The translations under genes were made by a program, and so were the position numbers. The notes beneath the pieces are model-generated. The model had not been told where the DNA came from, made no database searches, and saw only the letters and a list, made by a program, of their open reading frames with translations. A stretch of DNA of 64,000 bases from assembly GCA_036386515.1 (NCBI GenBank), contig DASVVO010000068.1, forward strand, positions 88,748 to 152,747, read 5' to 3'. The stretch comes from JAIVJZ01 sp036386515 (GTDB taxonomy: Bacteria > Acidobacteriota > Blastocatellia > Pyrinomonadales > Pyrinomonadaceae). This document shows positions 39,213-48,307 of the stretch, piece by piece (the stretch's first letter is position 1; the number at the start of each line of letters is the position of its first letter).

Positions 39213-40526
39213 ATGAAAAAGCACTTTTTGAGCCTCGCCTGTGCCGCGCTCGTTTGCGCGACGGGCACGAGCGTCGCATTCGGACAAACTTCCGCGGGCG
39301 GCGCGACTTCCGCCGCTGCCGGTCAGGCGAACCCCGCCATTTCAGCCAACCGCATCCTCGGCGACGTGACGGCGATCGACCCCACGGCTCTTACTATCAC
39401 GCTCAAGGTGGACGGCGCGAGCGCGCCCGTCAACGTCGTGCTGAACGCGGCGACCGTCTATTATCGCGTTAATCCTGACGCGCTGGCGCGTGCCGCGAAG
39501 GGCGCGATCACGCCCGCCGACATGACGAAAATCTCGCTGGCGGGCGTCGGCGTCGGCAACCGGCTGGTGGTGCTCGGCAAAGTTTCCGACGATCAAAGGA
39601 CGATCCCGGCGCGCGTCGTGATCGTGGCGACGAAAGAGGACATCGCGCAGAAGCAGGAGCGCGACCGCGCGGAGTGGCAGCGGCGCGGCATCCTCGGCAC
39701 GGTCACGGCTCTCAACCCCGCGACGAAAGAGATCACGGTGTCGGCCGCCACTCCCGAAGGCGTCAGGCCGCTCGTGGTTGACGCGGCGGGCGAGAAGGTG
39801 TTGTTTCGACGCTACGCGCCCGACTCCGTGAAGTTCGCGGATGCGAAGTCGAGCAGTTTCGCCGATGTGAAGATCGGGGATCGGCTGCGCGCGCTCGGCG
39901 AAAAAAGCGCGGACGGCGGCCGTTTCACGCCCGAAGAGATCGTCTCCGGCGCATTTCGCCAACTCGTCGGCACGGTCACGGCCGTTGACGCGGCGACGGG
40001 AGAGATCAAGATCAAGGGGCAGGACAACAAGCCTCTCACCATCCTCATCAACAACGATTCAAACATGCGCCGTCTGCCGCCGATGATGGCGCAGTTCATG
40101 GCGCAGCGCGCGGCGGGCGGCGGCGCAGCAGGAGGCGGCAGACCCGCCGGCGGTGGCAGACCCGAAGGCGGCGCGCCGGGTGAGGGCGCGCGTCCCGCGC
40201 CGCAGGCCGGTGGCGGCGCGCCGGGCGGGGAAGGCGGACGCGGTGGTGGTGGCGGCGGTCAACGCCGGATGGGCGGCGGATTCGACCCGCAGGAGATGCT
40301 TGAGCGGATGCCGAAGACGACTCTGGCCGAGTTGAAGCCGGGCGACATGATCGTCGTCTCCAGCACGTCGGGCGCAGACCCAACGCGACTGACGGCCATC
40401 GCCCTCGTCGCCGGAATCGACGCGATCATCAACGCCATGCCCGCCGGAGCGGCGCGGCCGAATATCGGCGGCGGTCAGGACTTAGGTCTGCCGGGCGGCA
40501 TCGACCTCGGCATCGGCCTTCCGTAA
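39213..40526 (+). CDS. Exported DUF5666-like protein with Gly-rich segment
   Basis: A 437-residue protein with a signal peptide (FLSLACAALVCATGTSVAFG). Three repeated OB-like modules of DUF5666 type follow: RILGDVTAIDPTALTITLKV, RRGILGTVTALNPATKEITV and FRQLVGTVTAVDAATGEIKI. Between about 300 and 355 lies a Gly/Ala/Pro/Arg-rich segment with GGG repeats. The end has AELKPGDMIVVSSTSGAD, a last module partner. The protein is probably periplasmic. It is followed, after a terminator-like hairpin, by a TonB receptor that carries a similar Gly-rich segment. Confidence 0.75.
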   Translation: MKKHFLSLACAALVCATGTSVAFGQTSAGGATSAAAGQANPAISANRILGDVTAIDPTALTITLKVDGASAPVNVVLNAATVYYRVNPDALARAAKGAITPADMTKISLAGVGVGNRLVVLGKVSDDQRTIPARVVIVATKEDIAQKQERDRAEWQRRGILGTVTALNPATKEITVSAATPEGVRPLVVDAAGEKVLFRRYAPDSVKFADAKSSSFADVKIGDRLRALGEKSADGGRFTPEEIVSGAFRQLVGTVTAVDAATGEIKIKGQDNKPLTILINNDSNMRRLPPMMAQFMAQRAAGGGAAGGGRPAGGGRPEGGAPGEGARPAPQAGGGAPGGEGGRGGGGGGQRRMGGGFDPQEMLERMPKTTLAELKPGDMIVVSSTSGADPTRLTAIALVAGIDAIINAMPAGAARPNIGGGQDLGLPGGIDLGIGLP

Positions 40527-40535
40527 ACGGTTAAA

Positions 40536-40585
40536 AATAAAGACGGGCGAGATGTAACCTGAGTCGCATTTCGCCCGTCTTTATT
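40536..40585 (+). terminator. Hairpin terminator or attenuator
   Basis: A 15-bp perfect stem, AATAAAGACGGGCGA (40536-40550) with 40571-40585, and a 20-base loop. It lies between the DUF5666-like gene and the TonB receptor gene, after a run of A and with T-rich flanks. Confidence 0.65.
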
Positions 40586-40642
40586 CTTGGTCTGGAAAAA
40601 CACGGGAAAATTTTAAGGCGGAAGTCTCTCCAACAAGGAATC

Positions 40643-43630
40643 ATGAACTTTTTATCGAACCACATTACACGCGGGTTGAATTTACTGTTGGCCTTCGCGC
40701 TCACGGCGTCGTTTGTCGCGGCGCAGGGCACGGGCAGTTTGCGCGGGACGATCACGGACGAGTTCGGCGGCATCGTCGTCGGCGCGACCGTCACGCTCGT
40801 TGACGCGGCGGGCGCGGAAAAGACCGCGACGACCAACGACGACGGCCTCTACACATTCAACAACCTCGCGCCCGGCACTTACACCGTGCGCGCGACGACG
40901 ACCGGGTTCGGCCTCTACGAAAACGCCGCCGTCGCCGTGGTCGCCGGGCAGCGTCAATCGCTCGACATCAGGTTGAGCATCGTGCTCGAACAGGAGGACG
41001 TGACCGTCGCCGCCGACTCGCCCGTCAGCACCGAGGCCGAAAACAACCAGAGCGCGCTCGTCATCAAAGGCACAGACCTCGATGCTTTGCCCGACGACCC
41101 GGACGATCTCGCCGCCGCCCTGCAAGCCCTCGCCGGGCCTTCGGCCGGGCCGGAAGGCGGGCAGATTTTCATCGACGGCTTTACGGGCGGGCGTCTCCCG
41201 CCGAAGGAATCGATCCGCGAGATTCGCATCAATCAGAACCCGTTCTCCGCCGAGTACGACCGTCTCGGCTTCGGCCGCGTCGAGATTCTGACGCGTCCCG
41301 GCACCGATAAACTGCGCGGGCAGACCTTCTTCAACTTCGGCGACGAAGCCCTCAACTCGCGCGACCCGTTCTCCGAACGCCGCGCGCCTTACCAGTTGCG
41401 CAGCTACGGCGGCAACCTGAGCGGCCCCATCCAGAAAGGGAAGTCGTCCTTCTTCCTCGATTTCGACCGCCGCGAATTGGACGGCAACTCGATCATCAAC
41501 GCACAGATCATCGACCCCGTCACGCTCGATTTCGCGGGCGTCAACCGCACGCTCGTCGTGCCGACGCGCCGCCTCAGTTTCAGCCCGCGCGTCGATTACC
41601 AGATCAACGCGTCGAACACGCTCGTGGCGCGCTACCGCTACTCGCGCGATAGCCGCGACAACCTCGGCACGGGCGAGTTCTCGCTCGACTTCGATCCCTT
41701 CTTCGGCATCGACCGCACCTACGCGCGCAAAGGTTCCGACCACAACTTCCAACTCACGGAGACGGCCATTCTCACCCCGACCGTGATCAACGAGACGCGC
41801 TTCCAGTTCAACCGCGACACGGGCACGTCGGGCGGCGACATCTCCGCCCCCGTCATCTTCGTGCGCGACGCCTTCACGGCGGGCGGCTCCTCGGCAGGCC
41901 CCTCGCGCAACACCAACACGCGTTATGAGATTCAGAACTACACCTCGTTCACGCTCGGCCTCCATTCGCTGAAGGCGGGCGCGCGCGTGCGCAGCGTCAA
42001 GATCACGGATTTCTCGCAGCAGGGTTTCAACGGCACTTACATCTTCGATTCGCTCGAAGAGTTTCGCGCCTTCCAACTCGACCCGACGAACGTCCTGCCC
42101 TCGCAGTTGAACCTGAACGGCGGCGTCCCGGAGACGAGCGTCAGCCAGACGGACTTCGGCGCGTTTATTCAGGACGACTGGCGCGTGCGCAAAAACCTGA
42201 CGCTCAGCGCGGGCTTGCGCTACGAGGGGCAAACGAACATCAGCAGTAATTTCAACTTCGCCCCGCGCCTCGCCTTCGCCTATTCTCCCGGCGGCGACGG
42301 CGCGCGCCAGCCCAAAACCGTCATTCGCGGCGGCTTCGGCATCTTCTACGCGCGCTTCGGTGAGAACCTGACGTTGCAGACCAACCGCTTCAACGGCCAG
42401 AACCAGCAACAGTTCGTCATCTCCTCGGACGACCTCGACGGCGTGTTCACCGGCCTGGACGAAGTGCCTTCGCTCGGCCAGTTGAACCAGTTCGCGGTTC
42501 CGCAGACGACGCGCGTCATCGCCTCCGATTTGCAAGCTCCCTACACGATCCAATCGACCGCGAGCATCGAGCGTCTGCTGCCCGGCCGCGTCACGCTCAC
42601 CACGAGCTTCGTCAACACGCGCACGCTGCACCTGCTGCGCACGCGCAACATCAACGCGCCCGTCGGCGGCGTGCGCCCGAGGGGCGACGCTGCGGGCAAC
42701 ATCTACCAGTACGAGTCGAGCGGCATTCTCAACCAGAACCAGTTGATCGTGTCGGCGAACACGCGCTTCAATCCGAACTTCTCGATCTTCGCCAACTATA
42801 CGCTCGGCAAGGCGAACAGCGACACGGACGGCGCGGGCACTTTCCCCGCCGACAACTACGATCTGTCGTCCGAGTACGGGCGTTCCGCGCTGGACGTGCG
42901 CCACCGCTTCTTCCTCGGCGGCTCGATCACCGCGCCGTGGGGCATTCGCCTGAATCCGCTCATCTTCGCCTCGACCGGCTCGCCCTTCAACATCACGACC
43001 GGGTTCGACAACAACGGCGACACGCTCGTCACGGATCGTCCCGCGTTCGCATCGGCCTCGACCCTCCCCACGAATTTGCGCCAGACGCGCTTCGGCGATT
43101 TCGACATCAACCCGCTGCCCGGCACGCCCGTCATCCCGCGCAACTACGGGCAGAATCCGGGGCAGTTCACCGTCAACCTGAGAGTCAACAAAAACTTCGC
43201 CTTCGGCGATGTACCGGGCGCGGCCTCGCGTCGCACGGCCGCTAACGGCCAGACGCCTGCGGGCGGAGAAGAGACAACGGCGGCGGGTGGCGCAGCAGGC
43301 GGTCGTCGCGGTGGACGCGGTGGCGGTGGCGGCGCGCGTGCCGGTGGTGGCGGGCGCGGTGGCGGTGGCGGCGGCCCGTTCGGGGGCGGCGGCATCTTCG
43401 GCGCGGGCGGCGGCGGCGCGGAGCAAAAACGCTACAACGTCTCGCTCGGCATCAACATCAACAACATCTTCAACCGCACGAACCCCGGCGGCTTTACCGG
43501 CAACCTCAGGTCGCGCTTTTTCGGCATCGCCACGCAATCGGGCGGCGGCTTCCGCGGCGGCGGCCCGTTCGGCGGCGGCGGCGCGGCGGGCAACCGCAGC
43601 GTCGAAGCCCAACTACGCTTCAGTTTCTAA
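40643..43630 (+). CDS. TonB-dependent receptor, Oar-like, with carboxypeptidase regulatory domain
   Basis: A 995-residue outer-membrane protein. A signal peptide is followed by a carboxypeptidase-regulatory-like domain (SLRGTITDEFGGIVVGATVTL, YTFNNLAPGTYTVRAT; residues 30-115). A plug-like region comes next (ENNQSALVIKGTDLDALPDD, GQIFIDGFTGGRLPPKESI, RINQNPFSAEYDRLGFGRVE), and then a beta-barrel with C-terminal VEAQLRFSF. It resembles the Oar-like receptors common in Acidobacteriota, which take up large substrates such as carbohydrates or proteins through TonB energy. Near residues 875-930 the barrel is interrupted by a Gly/Arg-rich segment, too flexible for a strand. The ribosome site is AAGGA. 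Confidence 0.92.
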   Translation: MNFLSNHITRGLNLLLAFALTASFVAAQGTGSLRGTITDEFGGIVVGATVTLVDAAGAEKTATTNDDGLYTFNNLAPGTYTVRATTTGFGLYENAAVAVVAGQRQSLDIRLSIVLEQEDVTVAADSPVSTEAENNQSALVIKGTDLDALPDDPDDLAAALQALAGPSAGPEGGQIFIDGFTGGRLPPKESIREIRINQNPFSAEYDRLGFGRVEILTRPGTDKLRGQTFFNFGDEALNSRDPFSERRAPYQLRSYGGNLSGPIQKGKSSFFLDFDRRELDGNSIINAQIIDPVTLDFAGVNRTLVVPTRRLSFSPRVDYQINASNTLVARYRYSRDSRDNLGTGEFSLDFDPFFGIDRTYARKGSDHNFQLTETAILTPTVINETRFQFNRDTGTSGGDISAPVIFVRDAFTAGGSSAGPSRNTNTRYEIQNYTSFTLGLHSLKAGARVRSVKITDFSQQGFNGTYIFDSLEEFRAFQLDPTNVLPSQLNLNGGVPETSVSQTDFGAFIQDDWRVRKNLTLSAGLRYEGQTNISSNFNFAPRLAFAYSPGGDGARQPKTVIRGGFGIFYARFGENLTLQTNRFNGQNQQQFVISSDDLDGVFTGLDEVPSLGQLNQFAVPQTTRVIASDLQAPYTIQSTASIERLLPGRVTLTTSFVNTRTLHLLRTRNINAPVGGVRPRGDAAGNIYQYESSGILNQNQLIVSANTRFNPNFSIFANYTLGKANSDTDGAGTFPADNYDLSSEYGRSALDVRHRFFLGGSITAPWGIRLNPLIFASTGSPFNITTGFDNNGDTLVTDRPAFASASTLPTNLRQTRFGDFDINPLPGTPVIPRNYGQNPGQFTVNLRVNKNFAFGDVPGAASRRTAANGQTPAGGEETTAAGGAAGGRRGGRGGGGGARAGGGGRGGGGGGPFGGGGIFGAGGGGAEQKRYNVSLGININNIFNRTNPGGFTGNLRSRFFGIATQSGGGFRGGGPFGGGGAAGNRSVEAQLRFSF

Positions 43631-43663
43631 ACTGAACTTTCCAAACGACCGGCACGTAAAGAC

Positions 43664-43732
43664 TCACGCCGGAGGTCAACAGGTTAAGGATACGTTCCGA
43701 CATCCTGTGCGCCTCCGGCGTGAAATTTTTTA
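43664..43732 (+). terminator. Rho-independent terminator of the TonB receptor gene
   Basis: A 12-bp perfect stem, TCACGCCGGAGG (43664-43675) with 43712-43723, followed by AATTTTTTTA. Confidence 0.8.
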
Positions 43733-43820
43733 TCACGGTCTTCCCCCGACTTTTCGCGCGCTTCGATCGCGCCGCAACTGGCACGGGATGATTCACCCGC
43801 CGAACAAAAGAGGTATTGCC

Positions 43821-44651
43821 ATGAAGTTCACCGTCCCCGCCCGCGCCGCCGCCGTCCTCCTCCTGCGCCGCGTCGCCGTCGCGCTCTGTCTCTGCGCCAC
43901 CGTCGTCATGGGCGCAAGAGCGCAGGAAAAACCCTCCGACAAAACCAATGCGGCCGCCACGACCGCCACGGCAGCGAACGCTCCCGCCAAAGTTCCGGCC
44001 GCGGCGGGACAGGCTTCCGTCATCACGGCGGCGATGACGCCCACGGAATTGGCGCGCGCGGCCTTCGCGGCGCAGGGCGGCGAGAAGTTTCGCAACCTGA
44101 AGAACATGATGCTGCTCGGCTCGGTTGATCTCTACGCGCCGAATTCCACGCAGTCGCTGACGGGCAAGTTCGGCATGATCGTGGCGGGCGAAAAGTTGCG
44201 GCAGGATGTGCAGTCGCCCCTCTTCAGTTTCCAACTCATCTTCGACGGCGAGCAGAGCTATTCGTCAATGCGCGGCATGACTCTTCCGCCGCTCACGAAG
44301 TACGGCATCCCCGTGCTCGCCAAGTTCGACCAGCCGGGCTACGCCGTCACCGCGCTCCCCGACAAGAAGAAGGAGCGCGCCTTTCGCATCACGGACGCCG
44401 AAGGCAACAGCACCGACTACTACGTCCAGATCACGACGGGGCGCGTCGTGCGCTTCGAGATTCCCTATAACCGCATGACCTATAGTTTTGAGTACAAGGG
44501 CTTCCGCGAACTCGACGGCGTGCTCATCCCCACGAGCTTCGTGCAAAAACTGGCCGCGCCGCAAGGCGACTTCGTCGCCGATTTCAAAGTCAAAGAAGCG
44601 AAACTCAACCAAGACCTGCCCGCCGACGCATTCAAGATTCCCGCACAATAA
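43821..44651 (+). CDS. Exported LolA-like protein
   Basis: A 276-residue exported protein. The signal peptide (VAVALCLCATVVMGARAQ) is followed by an Ala/Thr-rich linker and a domain beginning LARAAFAAQGGEKFRNLKNM, then GSVDLYAPNSTQSLTGKFGM and FSFQLIFDGEQSYSSMRGM. It resembles the LolA/LppX half-barrel fold of lipoprotein carriers, but the classical carrier motifs are not obvious. The start at 43821 has AGAGG 7 bases upstream; longer in-frame extensions into the TonB gene are rejected. The 3' end lies before the convergent frr gene. Confidence 0.7.
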   Translation: MKFTVPARAAAVLLLRRVAVALCLCATVVMGARAQEKPSDKTNAAATTATAANAPAKVPAAAGQASVITAAMTPTELARAAFAAQGGEKFRNLKNMMLLGSVDLYAPNSTQSLTGKFGMIVAGEKLRQDVQSPLFSFQLIFDGEQSYSSMRGMTLPPLTKYGIPVLAKFDQPGYAVTALPDKKKERAFRITDAEGNSTDYYVQITTGRVVRFEIPYNRMTYSFEYKGFRELDGVLIPTSFVQKLAAPQGDFVADFKVKEAKLNQDLPADAFKIPAQ

Positions 44652-44658
44652 ACAGGCG

Positions 44659-44738
44659 AGGGTAAGGGGTAAGGGGTAAGGGGGAAGGGATAAGCAGTGT
44701 GCTTTATCCTTTCCCCCTTACCCCTTACCCTTTACCCT
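44659..44738. repeat. Heptamer-word hairpin (GGGGTAA) between convergent genes
   Basis: Left arm 44659-44696 and right arm 44700-44738, separated by 3 bases, with the word GGGGTAA repeated. It probably terminates both the LolA-like gene and frr. Confidence 0.85.
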
Positions 44739-44750
44739 GCTTTGGTCTTC

Positions 44751-45311
44751 CTAGACGCTCATGATTTCCTGCTCTTTAGTCTTCGCCAGTTCGTCCACTT
44801 TGCCGATGTAGGTGTTGGTGAGTTTCTGCACCTCATCCAACCCGTCGCGCTCGTTGTCTTCGGAGATCGTTTTGTCCTTGAGCAATTTCTTGAGCCGCTC
44901 GTTGGCGTCGCGCCGGATGTTGCGGATGGCGGTGCGATGCTCCTCCGCGAATTCGTGTACCTGCTTCGCCAACTGCCTGCGCCGCTCCTCCGTCAACGCC
45001 GGGATCGGCACGCGCACCATCTTGCCGTCGTTCGACGGGTTCAAGCCGAGGTCGGCGGTGCGGATGGCCTTTTCAATCGCATTGAGCTGCGACTGATCCC
45101 ACGGCTGCACGGCCAGCATTTGCGGGTCGGGCACGCTGATCGAGGCCATCTGGTTGAGCGGCGTCGGCGTGCCGTAGTAATCGACCAAGACCGGGTCTAA
45201 GAGCGTCACCACCGCGCGCCCCGTGCGCACGCTCGACAACCTGCGTCGCAAATCGTCAACCGACGCCTCCATGCGCGGCCGCGTCTCTTTGATCACATCT
45301 TTCTCGCTCAT
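44751..45311 (-). CDS. frr: Ribosome recycling factor
   Basis: A 186-residue RRF that, with EF-G, splits post-termination ribosomes. Characteristic segments are RRRLSSVRTGRAVVTLLDPV, YYGTPTPLNQMASISVPDPQ, NDGKMVRVPIPALTEERR and the helical tail AIRNIRRDANERLKKLLKDK. Length matches the family. The start at 45311 has GGAG 8 bases upstream; an in-frame extension through the hairpin is not used. It is the last gene of the rplM-rpsI-rpsB-tsf-pyrH-frr series. Confidence 0.97.
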   Translation of the reverse strand: MSEKDVIKETRPRMEASVDDLRRRLSSVRTGRAVVTLLDPVLVDYYGTPTPLNQMASISVPDPQMLAVQPWDQSQLNAIEKAIRTADLGLNPSNDGKMVRVPIPALTEERRRQLAKQVHEFAEEHRTAIRNIRRDANERLKKLLKDKTISEDNERDGLDEVQKLTNTYIGKVDELAKTKEQEIMSV

Positions 45312-45325
45312 CTGTTTTCTCCGAA

Positions 45326-45398
45326 GTGATAGGTGATGGGTGATAGGTGATAAGAAAGAACTTGTTTTTCTTATCACCTATCACCCATCACCTATCAC
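45326..45398. repeat. Heptamer-word hairpin (GTGATAG/GTGATGG) between pyrH and frr
   Basis: A near-perfect stem, left arm 45326-45360 with right arm 45362-45398, made of GTGATAG, GTGATGG, GTGATAG and GTGATAA units. The right arm covers the pyrH stop codon. The same words recur at 48308-48376. Confidence 0.88.
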
Positions 45399-46162
45399 GG
45401 CTTTTCCGGTTCCTCCATGCACACCGTCGTGCCGACGCCGACCTCGCCCATGACGACCCGCATGATGTTGCCGTGGGTGCGCATGTTGAAGACGACGATG
45501 GGCAGCCGGTTGTCCATGCATAGTGAGATGGCCGAGGCGTCCATCACCTGCAAACGTTGCTCCAAAACTTCCTGGTACGTGATGCAATCGTAGCGGGTGG
45601 CGGTCGCGTCCTTCATCGGGTCGGCGTTGTAGATGCCTTCGACCTTCGTCGCCTTCAGGATCACTTCGGCCTTGATCTCCAGGGCGCGCAGGGCGGCGGC
45701 CGAGTCGGTCGTAAAATACGGGTTGCCCGTGCCGCCCGCGAAGATCACGACACGCCGCTTCTCCAGGTGGCGCACGGCGCGGCGGCGGATGAACGGCTCG
45801 GCCACCTCCGGGATGTTCAAGGCGGAAAGGATGCGCGTGTGAACGCCCGCCGTCTCCAGCGCATCTTGCAGCACGCAGGCGTTCATCACGGTGGCGAGCA
45901 TGCCGATGTAATCCGCGCTCGAACGATCCATGTTGCCCGCGCTCTTCGAGACGCCGCGAAAGATGTTGCCGCCGCCGACGACGATCGCCACCTCGACGCC
46001 GCGGTCGTGGACGGCCTTCACCTCTTCGGCCACCGTCCGCGCCACGTCAACGTCAACGCCGTAGTTCTGCGCGCCCATCAAAGCCTCGCCGGAGATTTTT
46101 AAAAGTATCCGGCGATAGGCGGGCGCGTTGCGGTCGGCCATCTGTGTCTCGACTGTGCTCAT
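45395..46162 (-). CDS. pyrH: Uridylate kinase
   Basis: A 255-residue UMP kinase of the amino-acid-kinase fold, converting UMP to UDP. Conserved segments are RILLKISGEALMG, EVAIVVGGGNIFRGV, ADYIGMLATVMNACVLQDAL, VVIFAGGTGNPYFTTDSAAAL, ATKVEGIYNADPMKD and MRTHGNIMRVVMGEVGVGT. Two starts are possible, 46162 (used here) and 46141; neither has a strong ribosome site. It lies 76 bases downstream of tsf. Confidence 0.96.
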   Translation of the reverse strand: MSTVETQMADRNAPAYRRILLKISGEALMGAQNYGVDVDVARTVAEEVKAVHDRGVEVAIVVGGGNIFRGVSKSAGNMDRSSADYIGMLATVMNACVLQDALETAGVHTRILSALNIPEVAEPFIRRRAVRHLEKRRVVIFAGGTGNPYFTTDSAAALRALEIKAEVILKATKVEGIYNADPMKDATATRYDCITYQEVLEQRLQVMDASAISLCMDNRLPIVVFNMRTHGNIMRVVMGEVGVGTTVCMEEPEKP

Positions 46163-46238
46163 TCGTGGACTCTTACAACTTGCGGCATTCGGATTGCGGA
46201 TTAAAAAGCCGCTTGTCTTAACCACCCGCAATTCCGCC

Positions 46239-46904
46239 TCAGCTTCCCGCGAGCGCGGCCACTTCGTTGCCGAAATCCTCGTCGCGCTTCGCCAATCCCT
46301 CGCCCATTTTATAACGCGCGAAACGGCGCACGGTAATGCGCTCGCCCGTCTTTGAGACCCTCTCCGTCAGCAAATCGCCGACGGTCTTGGCCGGGTCTTT
46401 GACGAACGGCTGGTCGAGCAGGACGGCCTCCTCGTAGAACTTGTTCAAGCGGCCTTCGACGATCTTGTCGATCACGGCGTCGGGCTTGTTGGCGTTCTTC
46501 GGATCGTTCCTGGCCTGCGCGCGCGCGATCTCGCGCTCCTTGTCGATGTCCTCCGACGGAACTTCCTCGCGCGTCACGTAGCGCGGCTCGGCCGCCGCCA
46601 CGTGCATGGCGATGTCCTTGATGAGCGATTGAAACTCTTCGGTGCGCGCCACGAAATCGGTCTCGCAGTTGACCTCGACGAGCACGCCCACCTTGCCGCC
46701 CATGTGGATGTAAGAGCCGACCGCGCCCTCGGCCGCGACCCGGCCTTCCTTCTTCTTCGCCGACGCGAGGCCGCGCTTGCGCAGCAACTCGATCGCCTGC
46801 TCCTCGCTCCCCTGCGCCTCCGTCAGCGCGTTCTTGCACTCCATCATCCCCGCGCCCGTCTTCTCGCGCAACGACTTCACCGCTGCCGCTGTAATCTCTG
46901 CCAT
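46239..46904 (-). CDS. tsf: Translation elongation factor Ts
   Basis: A 221-residue EF-Ts, the nucleotide exchange factor for EF-Tu. The UBA-like N-terminus AAVKSLREKTGAGMMECKNA and the core motif GGKVGVLVEVNCETDFVART are typical, followed by a single dimerisation subdomain. It is shorter than E. coli EF-Ts (about 280 residues), as in many bacteria with one core repeat. It lies between rpsB and pyrH. Confidence 0.97.
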   Translation of the reverse strand: MAEITAAAVKSLREKTGAGMMECKNALTEAQGSEEQAIELLRKRGLASAKKKEGRVAAEGAVGSYIHMGGKVGVLVEVNCETDFVARTEEFQSLIKDIAMHVAAAEPRYVTREEVPSEDIDKEREIARAQARNDPKNANKPDAVIDKIVEGRLNKFYEEAVLLDQPFVKDPAKTVGDLLTERVSKTGERITVRRFARYKMGEGLAKRDEDFGNEVAALAGS

Positions 46905-46924
46905 GATTGCTCTCCTCGAAAAAC

Positions 46925-47037
46925 CGTCAGTAGCCAGTGGTCGGTTGTCCGTTGCCTGTGCTGAACGACCTGACGCTTAATCTTTAGCAGTTAAGCCGAA
47001 TAAGCACGAATAAACAACTGACAACTGACTACTGACG
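46925..47037. repeat. Degenerate heptamer-word hairpin (GTCAGTA/GTCAGTT) between rpsB and tsf
   Basis: Right arm 47015-47037 is three clean units; left arm 46925-46955 pairs with several mismatches. The loop is long (about 60 bases). It looks like a decaying member of the family. Confidence 0.65.
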
Positions 47038-47123
47038 AATATCTAAAATAAAGCGCAGCCCGGCGGTGTATCCGCTGTTGGAGGCTGCGCTCACCGAAAA
47101 ATCTAACTGAACTTGGTTGTAAA

Positions 47124-48203
47124 TTACTTCGCGACGCCGACCGACTCCGCGCCCTTCGTCTGATGGGCATCGTCCGGGCGGGGCAGCGTGGATTCGTCTT
47201 CGCCGCCGCCGCTCGCGCCGCGCACCGGCGCGCCCGTGCCTTCAACCGGATGATCGCCGATGCTGTCGGGCTGTTGTCCCGTGCGGCCGAAGCCGATGTT
47301 GCCGGCAACGGACACTTGCGTCTCCGCCGAAGGCGCGCTCGCGCCCATGTCGGTGAAGTTCTGCGCTTCGCGGCCGGGGTCGCGCGCCGTCGTAACGGAC
47401 GAAGTGCCGTCGCCGCTCGCGCTCAGGGAATTTCTAGTGCCCGTGTCCGTGGTCGCGCCGCCTGTCGCTCCGGCGTCAACTTCCATGCCGTCTTCATCCG
47501 CCGCCTTCGAGCGCATCTCCTGCCCTTCGACCACCGCATCGGCGATGCGCGAGGCGAAGAGGCGGACGGCGCGCAGCGCGTCGTCGTTGCCGGGGATCAC
47601 GTAATCGATGCCTTCGGGCGAGCAGTTGGTGTCAACGACGGCGATGACGGGGATGCCGAGGCGATTGGCTTCCTGCACCGCGATCTCTTCCTTGCGCACG
47701 TCGATGATGAAGAGAGCGTCGGGCAGGCGTGACATGTTCTTGATGCCGGAGAAATTCTTCTCCAGCGTCTCGCGCTCGCGGTCGAGTTTGATGCGCTCCT
47801 TCTTGGTGAGCATCTCGTAGCGACCGTCAGTTTGCATCAGTTCGAGTTCGCGCAGGCGTTTGATGGATTTCTGCACGGTCTGGAAGTTGGTCAACAGGCC
47901 GCCGAGCCAACGCTGGTTGATGAAATACTGGTTGGCGCGCGTCGCCTCTTCGCGGATGGCGTCCTGCGCCTGTCGCTTCGTGCCGACGAAGAGGATGGTG
48001 CGCCCGCGATCTTCCGAAGACATGTTCGTGACGAACCCGATGGCCTCGCGAAACATCTTCTGGGTCTTCTGCAAATCGATAATGTTGATGCCGTTGCGCT
48101 CGCCGAAAATGTATTCCTTCATCTTCGGATTCCAACGCCTGACCTGATGGCCGAAGTGGACGCCGGCCTCCAAGAGTTCTTTCATCGTTACCGTGACTGC
48201 CAA
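47124..48203 (-). CDS. rpsB: 30S ribosomal protein S2 with extended C-terminus
   Basis: A 359-residue S2. Residues 1-245 are canonical (TMKELLEAGVHFGHQVRRWN, TILFVGTKRQAQDAIREEA, YFINQRWLGGLLTNFQTVQK, LFIIDVRKEEIAVQEANRLG). The last 115 residues are a Gly/Ser/Thr/Asp-rich, probably disordered tail absent from most S2 proteins, with no basic patch. The start is TTG at 48203, 7 bases after a perfect AAGGAGG; the first ATG (48185) would be too far from it. S2 completes the 30S subunit; the tail's role is unknown. Confidence 0.95.
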   Translation of the reverse strand: MAVTVTMKELLEAGVHFGHQVRRWNPKMKEYIFGERNGINIIDLQKTQKMFREAIGFVTNMSSEDRGRTILFVGTKRQAQDAIREEATRANQYFINQRWLGGLLTNFQTVQKSIKRLRELELMQTDGRYEMLTKKERIKLDRERETLEKNFSGIKNMSRLPDALFIIDVRKEEIAVQEANRLGIPVIAVVDTNCSPEGIDYVIPGNDDALRAVRLFASRIADAVVEGQEMRSKAADEDGMEVDAGATGGATTDTGTRNSLSASGDGTSSVTTARDPGREAQNFTDMGASAPSAETQVSVAGNIGFGRTGQQPDSIGDHPVEGTGAPVRGASGGGEDESTLPRPDDAHQTKGAESVGVAK

Positions 48204-48307
48204 AAGTGAGCCTCCTTAGGTGATTGGTTTAATGTACTCGCCGCGCCCGTTCGCGACTCCCACGAGGGAGAGCAACCAACCCGGACAACGACAATGGATT
48301 GACGACA

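Noticed and set aside
40682..43612. 976-codon minus-strand frame opposite the TonB receptor
   Set aside because: Arg/Ala/Val-rich shadow caused by high GC3; no domain, and the plus-strand receptor is unmistakable.
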